Shown: positions 16,099-16,819 of the stretch, piece after piece
Layout of the letters: each line of letters begins with the position of its first letter
How positions within the stretch are numbered: the stretch's first letter is position 1
Assembly: GCA_012522165.1 (NCBI GenBank)
Contig: JAAYKZ010000489.1
Coordinates: forward strand, 1-16,819
From: Clostridiales bacterium
Lineage (GTDB): Bacteria; Bacillota; Clostridia; Caldicoprobacterales; UBA3941
Length of the DNA stretch: 16,819 bases
Direction of reading: 5' to 3'
The notes under the pieces: model-generated
The model's input: the letters and a program-made list of their open reading frames with translations, nothing else
The model's database searches: none
Told to the model about the DNA's origin: nothing
Translations under genes and position numbers: made by a program

Positions 16099-16581
16099 TT
16101 ATCCTTTATACTTGGCAACTATTTCTTTTATGTCCTCAGGCTTTAAGCGCCCATATACATCATCATTGATCATAATAATAGGTGCCAGTCCACATGCTCC
16201 CAGGCATCTGGTGGCCTCTAAAGTAAATAAGCCATCATCGGTGGTATCTCCCACCTTCATGTCTAATTCCTTAACTAGTTCGTCTAAAATAGCCTGAGAT
16301 CCCTTTACATAACAGGCAGTACCCATGCATACACCTATCTTATACTTACCTTTAGGTTTTAGAGTAAATTGAGAATAGAAAGTTGCAACCCCGTAGATAT
16401 CGCTAACTGGAATATCCAACTCCTTGGATATATATTTCTGTACATCTAAAGATAAGCAGCCAAATATCTCCTGGGCTTTGTGAAGAACCGGCATAAGCGG
16501 ACCTTCTTTACCTTTCCATTGGTCAATTTCTTTTTGAAGTGCTTCAAATTTCTCTTTATTCTCTAAAGTTATATCTGACAT
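16099..16581 (-). CDS. hydC: NuoE-like [2Fe-2S] subunit HydC (HndA) of the [FeFe]-hydrogenase
   Basis: A small electron-transfer subunit that binds the HydB flavoprotein. The N-terminal helical-bundle part (about 1-75) has the NuoE-family signature IYGVATFYSQFTL. A thioredoxin-like [2Fe-2S] fold follows, with ligands C85 and C90 (GVCMGTACYVKG) and C126 and C130 (TRCLGACGLAP). At 160 aa it is of normal family length. An AAGGAGG ribosome-binding site lies 7-9 nt before the ATG. It is the first gene of the five-gene operon, with a promoter about 70 nt upstream. A NuoE of a full complex I is excluded because hydA and hndB follow instead of nuoG and membrane subunits. Confidence 0.94.
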   Translation of the reverse strand: MSDITLENKEKFEALQKEIDQWKGKEGPLMPVLHKAQEIFGCLSLDVQKYISKELDIPVSDIYGVATFYSQFTLKPKGKYKIGVCMGTACYVKGSQAILDELVKELDMKVGDTTDDGLFTLEATRCLGACGLAPIIMINDDVYGRLKPEDIKEIVAKYKG

Positions 16582-16653
16582 TTAGCCCCCTCCTTCAAGG
16601 AAAATAATTAAATATCATTTTTAATATCTTAGCTTTTTATAAAAATCATCAAT

Positions 16654-16682
16654 ATTGTAACACACTTTTTTAGATTTGTCAT
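16654..16682 (-). promoter_or_regulatory. Sigma-A promoter of the hydrogenase operon
   Basis: On the minus strand ATGACA (16677-16682) and TACAAT (16654-16659) are separated by exactly 17 nt; each matches the consensus at five of six positions. The predicted start near 16647 gives a 5' leader of about 65 nt, in which I see no riboswitch-like structure. Confidence 0.78.
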
Positions 16683-16693
16683 TTTTTTAACGA
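16676..16693. promoter_or_regulatory. Possible Rex operator over the hydrogenase -35 box
   Basis: The + strand reads TTGTCATTTTTTTAACGA. It matches 11 of the 14 defined positions of the clostridial Rex consensus TTGTTAANNNNTTAACAA and completely covers the -35 box. Rex is an NADH/NAD+-sensing repressor of fermentation genes, which would suit an NAD(P)-linked hydrogenase. The AT-rich setting lowers confidence. Confidence 0.42.
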
Positions 16694-16710
16694 AATATAT
16701 TTTAAAAAAA

Positions 16711-16731
16711 TAATGTGCTAATTACACATTA
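16711..16731. promoter_or_regulatory. Inverted repeat upstream of the hydrogenase promoter
   Basis: TAATGTG (16711-16717) and CACATTA (16725-16731) form a perfect 7-bp inverted repeat around a 7-nt spacer, 28 nt upstream of the -35 box and centred near -74. The TGTG/CACA ends recall CRP/FNR-family sites, but the spacing is one base short for the classical form. It is a candidate activator site of unknown owner. Confidence 0.45.
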
Positions 16732-16819
16732 CCTCAACAAATATTATATTTTTTAATTTTTCCGCCAAAAACGGCTAGCTTTCATAAAATTAGATTATAT
16801 AAATTATACTAGATAATTC

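Noticed and set aside
16582..16647. Riboswitch or leader-peptide in the hydC leader
   Set aside because: The leader is only about 65 nt, very AT-rich, and shows no conserved structure, terminator hairpin or short coding frame.

Overview
This is a low-GC window with all twelve recognisable genes on the minus strand, so transcription runs from high to low coordinates. Gene content suggests a strictly anaerobic, probably spore-forming member of the Clostridia (Bacillota): a multi-subunit NAD(P)-linked [FeFe]-hydrogenase, a clostridial parE-parC pair, the Gram-positive yerC-pcrA-ligA neighbourhood and a PdaB-like polysaccharide deacetylase. I cannot name the genus. No mobile elements, tRNA or rRNA genes or CRISPR arrays were seen.

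Region 1 (about 16.8 to 11.4 kb) is a five-gene hydrogenase operon. In transcription order it holds hydC (NuoE-like), a small stand-alone GHKL ATPase, hndB/hydD (thioredoxin-like ferredoxin), hydB (NuoF-like, FMN and Fe-S rich) and hydA (H-cluster subunit). Spacing is very tight, including a TAATG stop/start overlap. A good sigma-A promoter lies at 16654-16682. A Rex-like operator overlaps its -35 box and a separate inverted repeat lies upstream. The operon ends in a 15-bp hairpin and then a bidirectional intrinsic terminator. The HydABC-type enzyme would couple NAD(P)H and ferredoxin oxidation to H2 formation, or the reverse; the GHKL protein is the least understood part.

Region 2 (about 11.4 to 6.8 kb) is the parE-parC operon for a type II topoisomerase, with a near-consensus promoter and a LexA/SOS-type box in its 5' leader.

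Region 3 (6.7 to 5.2 kb) holds a membrane-anchored PdaB-like polysaccharide deacetylase and a tandem double-OB-fold SSB-like protein, closed by an intrinsic terminator.

Region 4 (5.0 to 0.3 kb) holds yerC, pcrA and ligA, the same neighbourhood as in Bacillus subtilis but without pcrB. PcrA helicase, LigA, the SSB-like protein and topoisomerase make this half a DNA-replication and repair cluster. The first 297 bases contain no gene I can support. In three genes I moved the start downstream of the longest reading frame on ribosome-binding-site grounds (ligA, the SSB-like gene, the deacetylase), and in hydB I replaced a TTG with an ATG.
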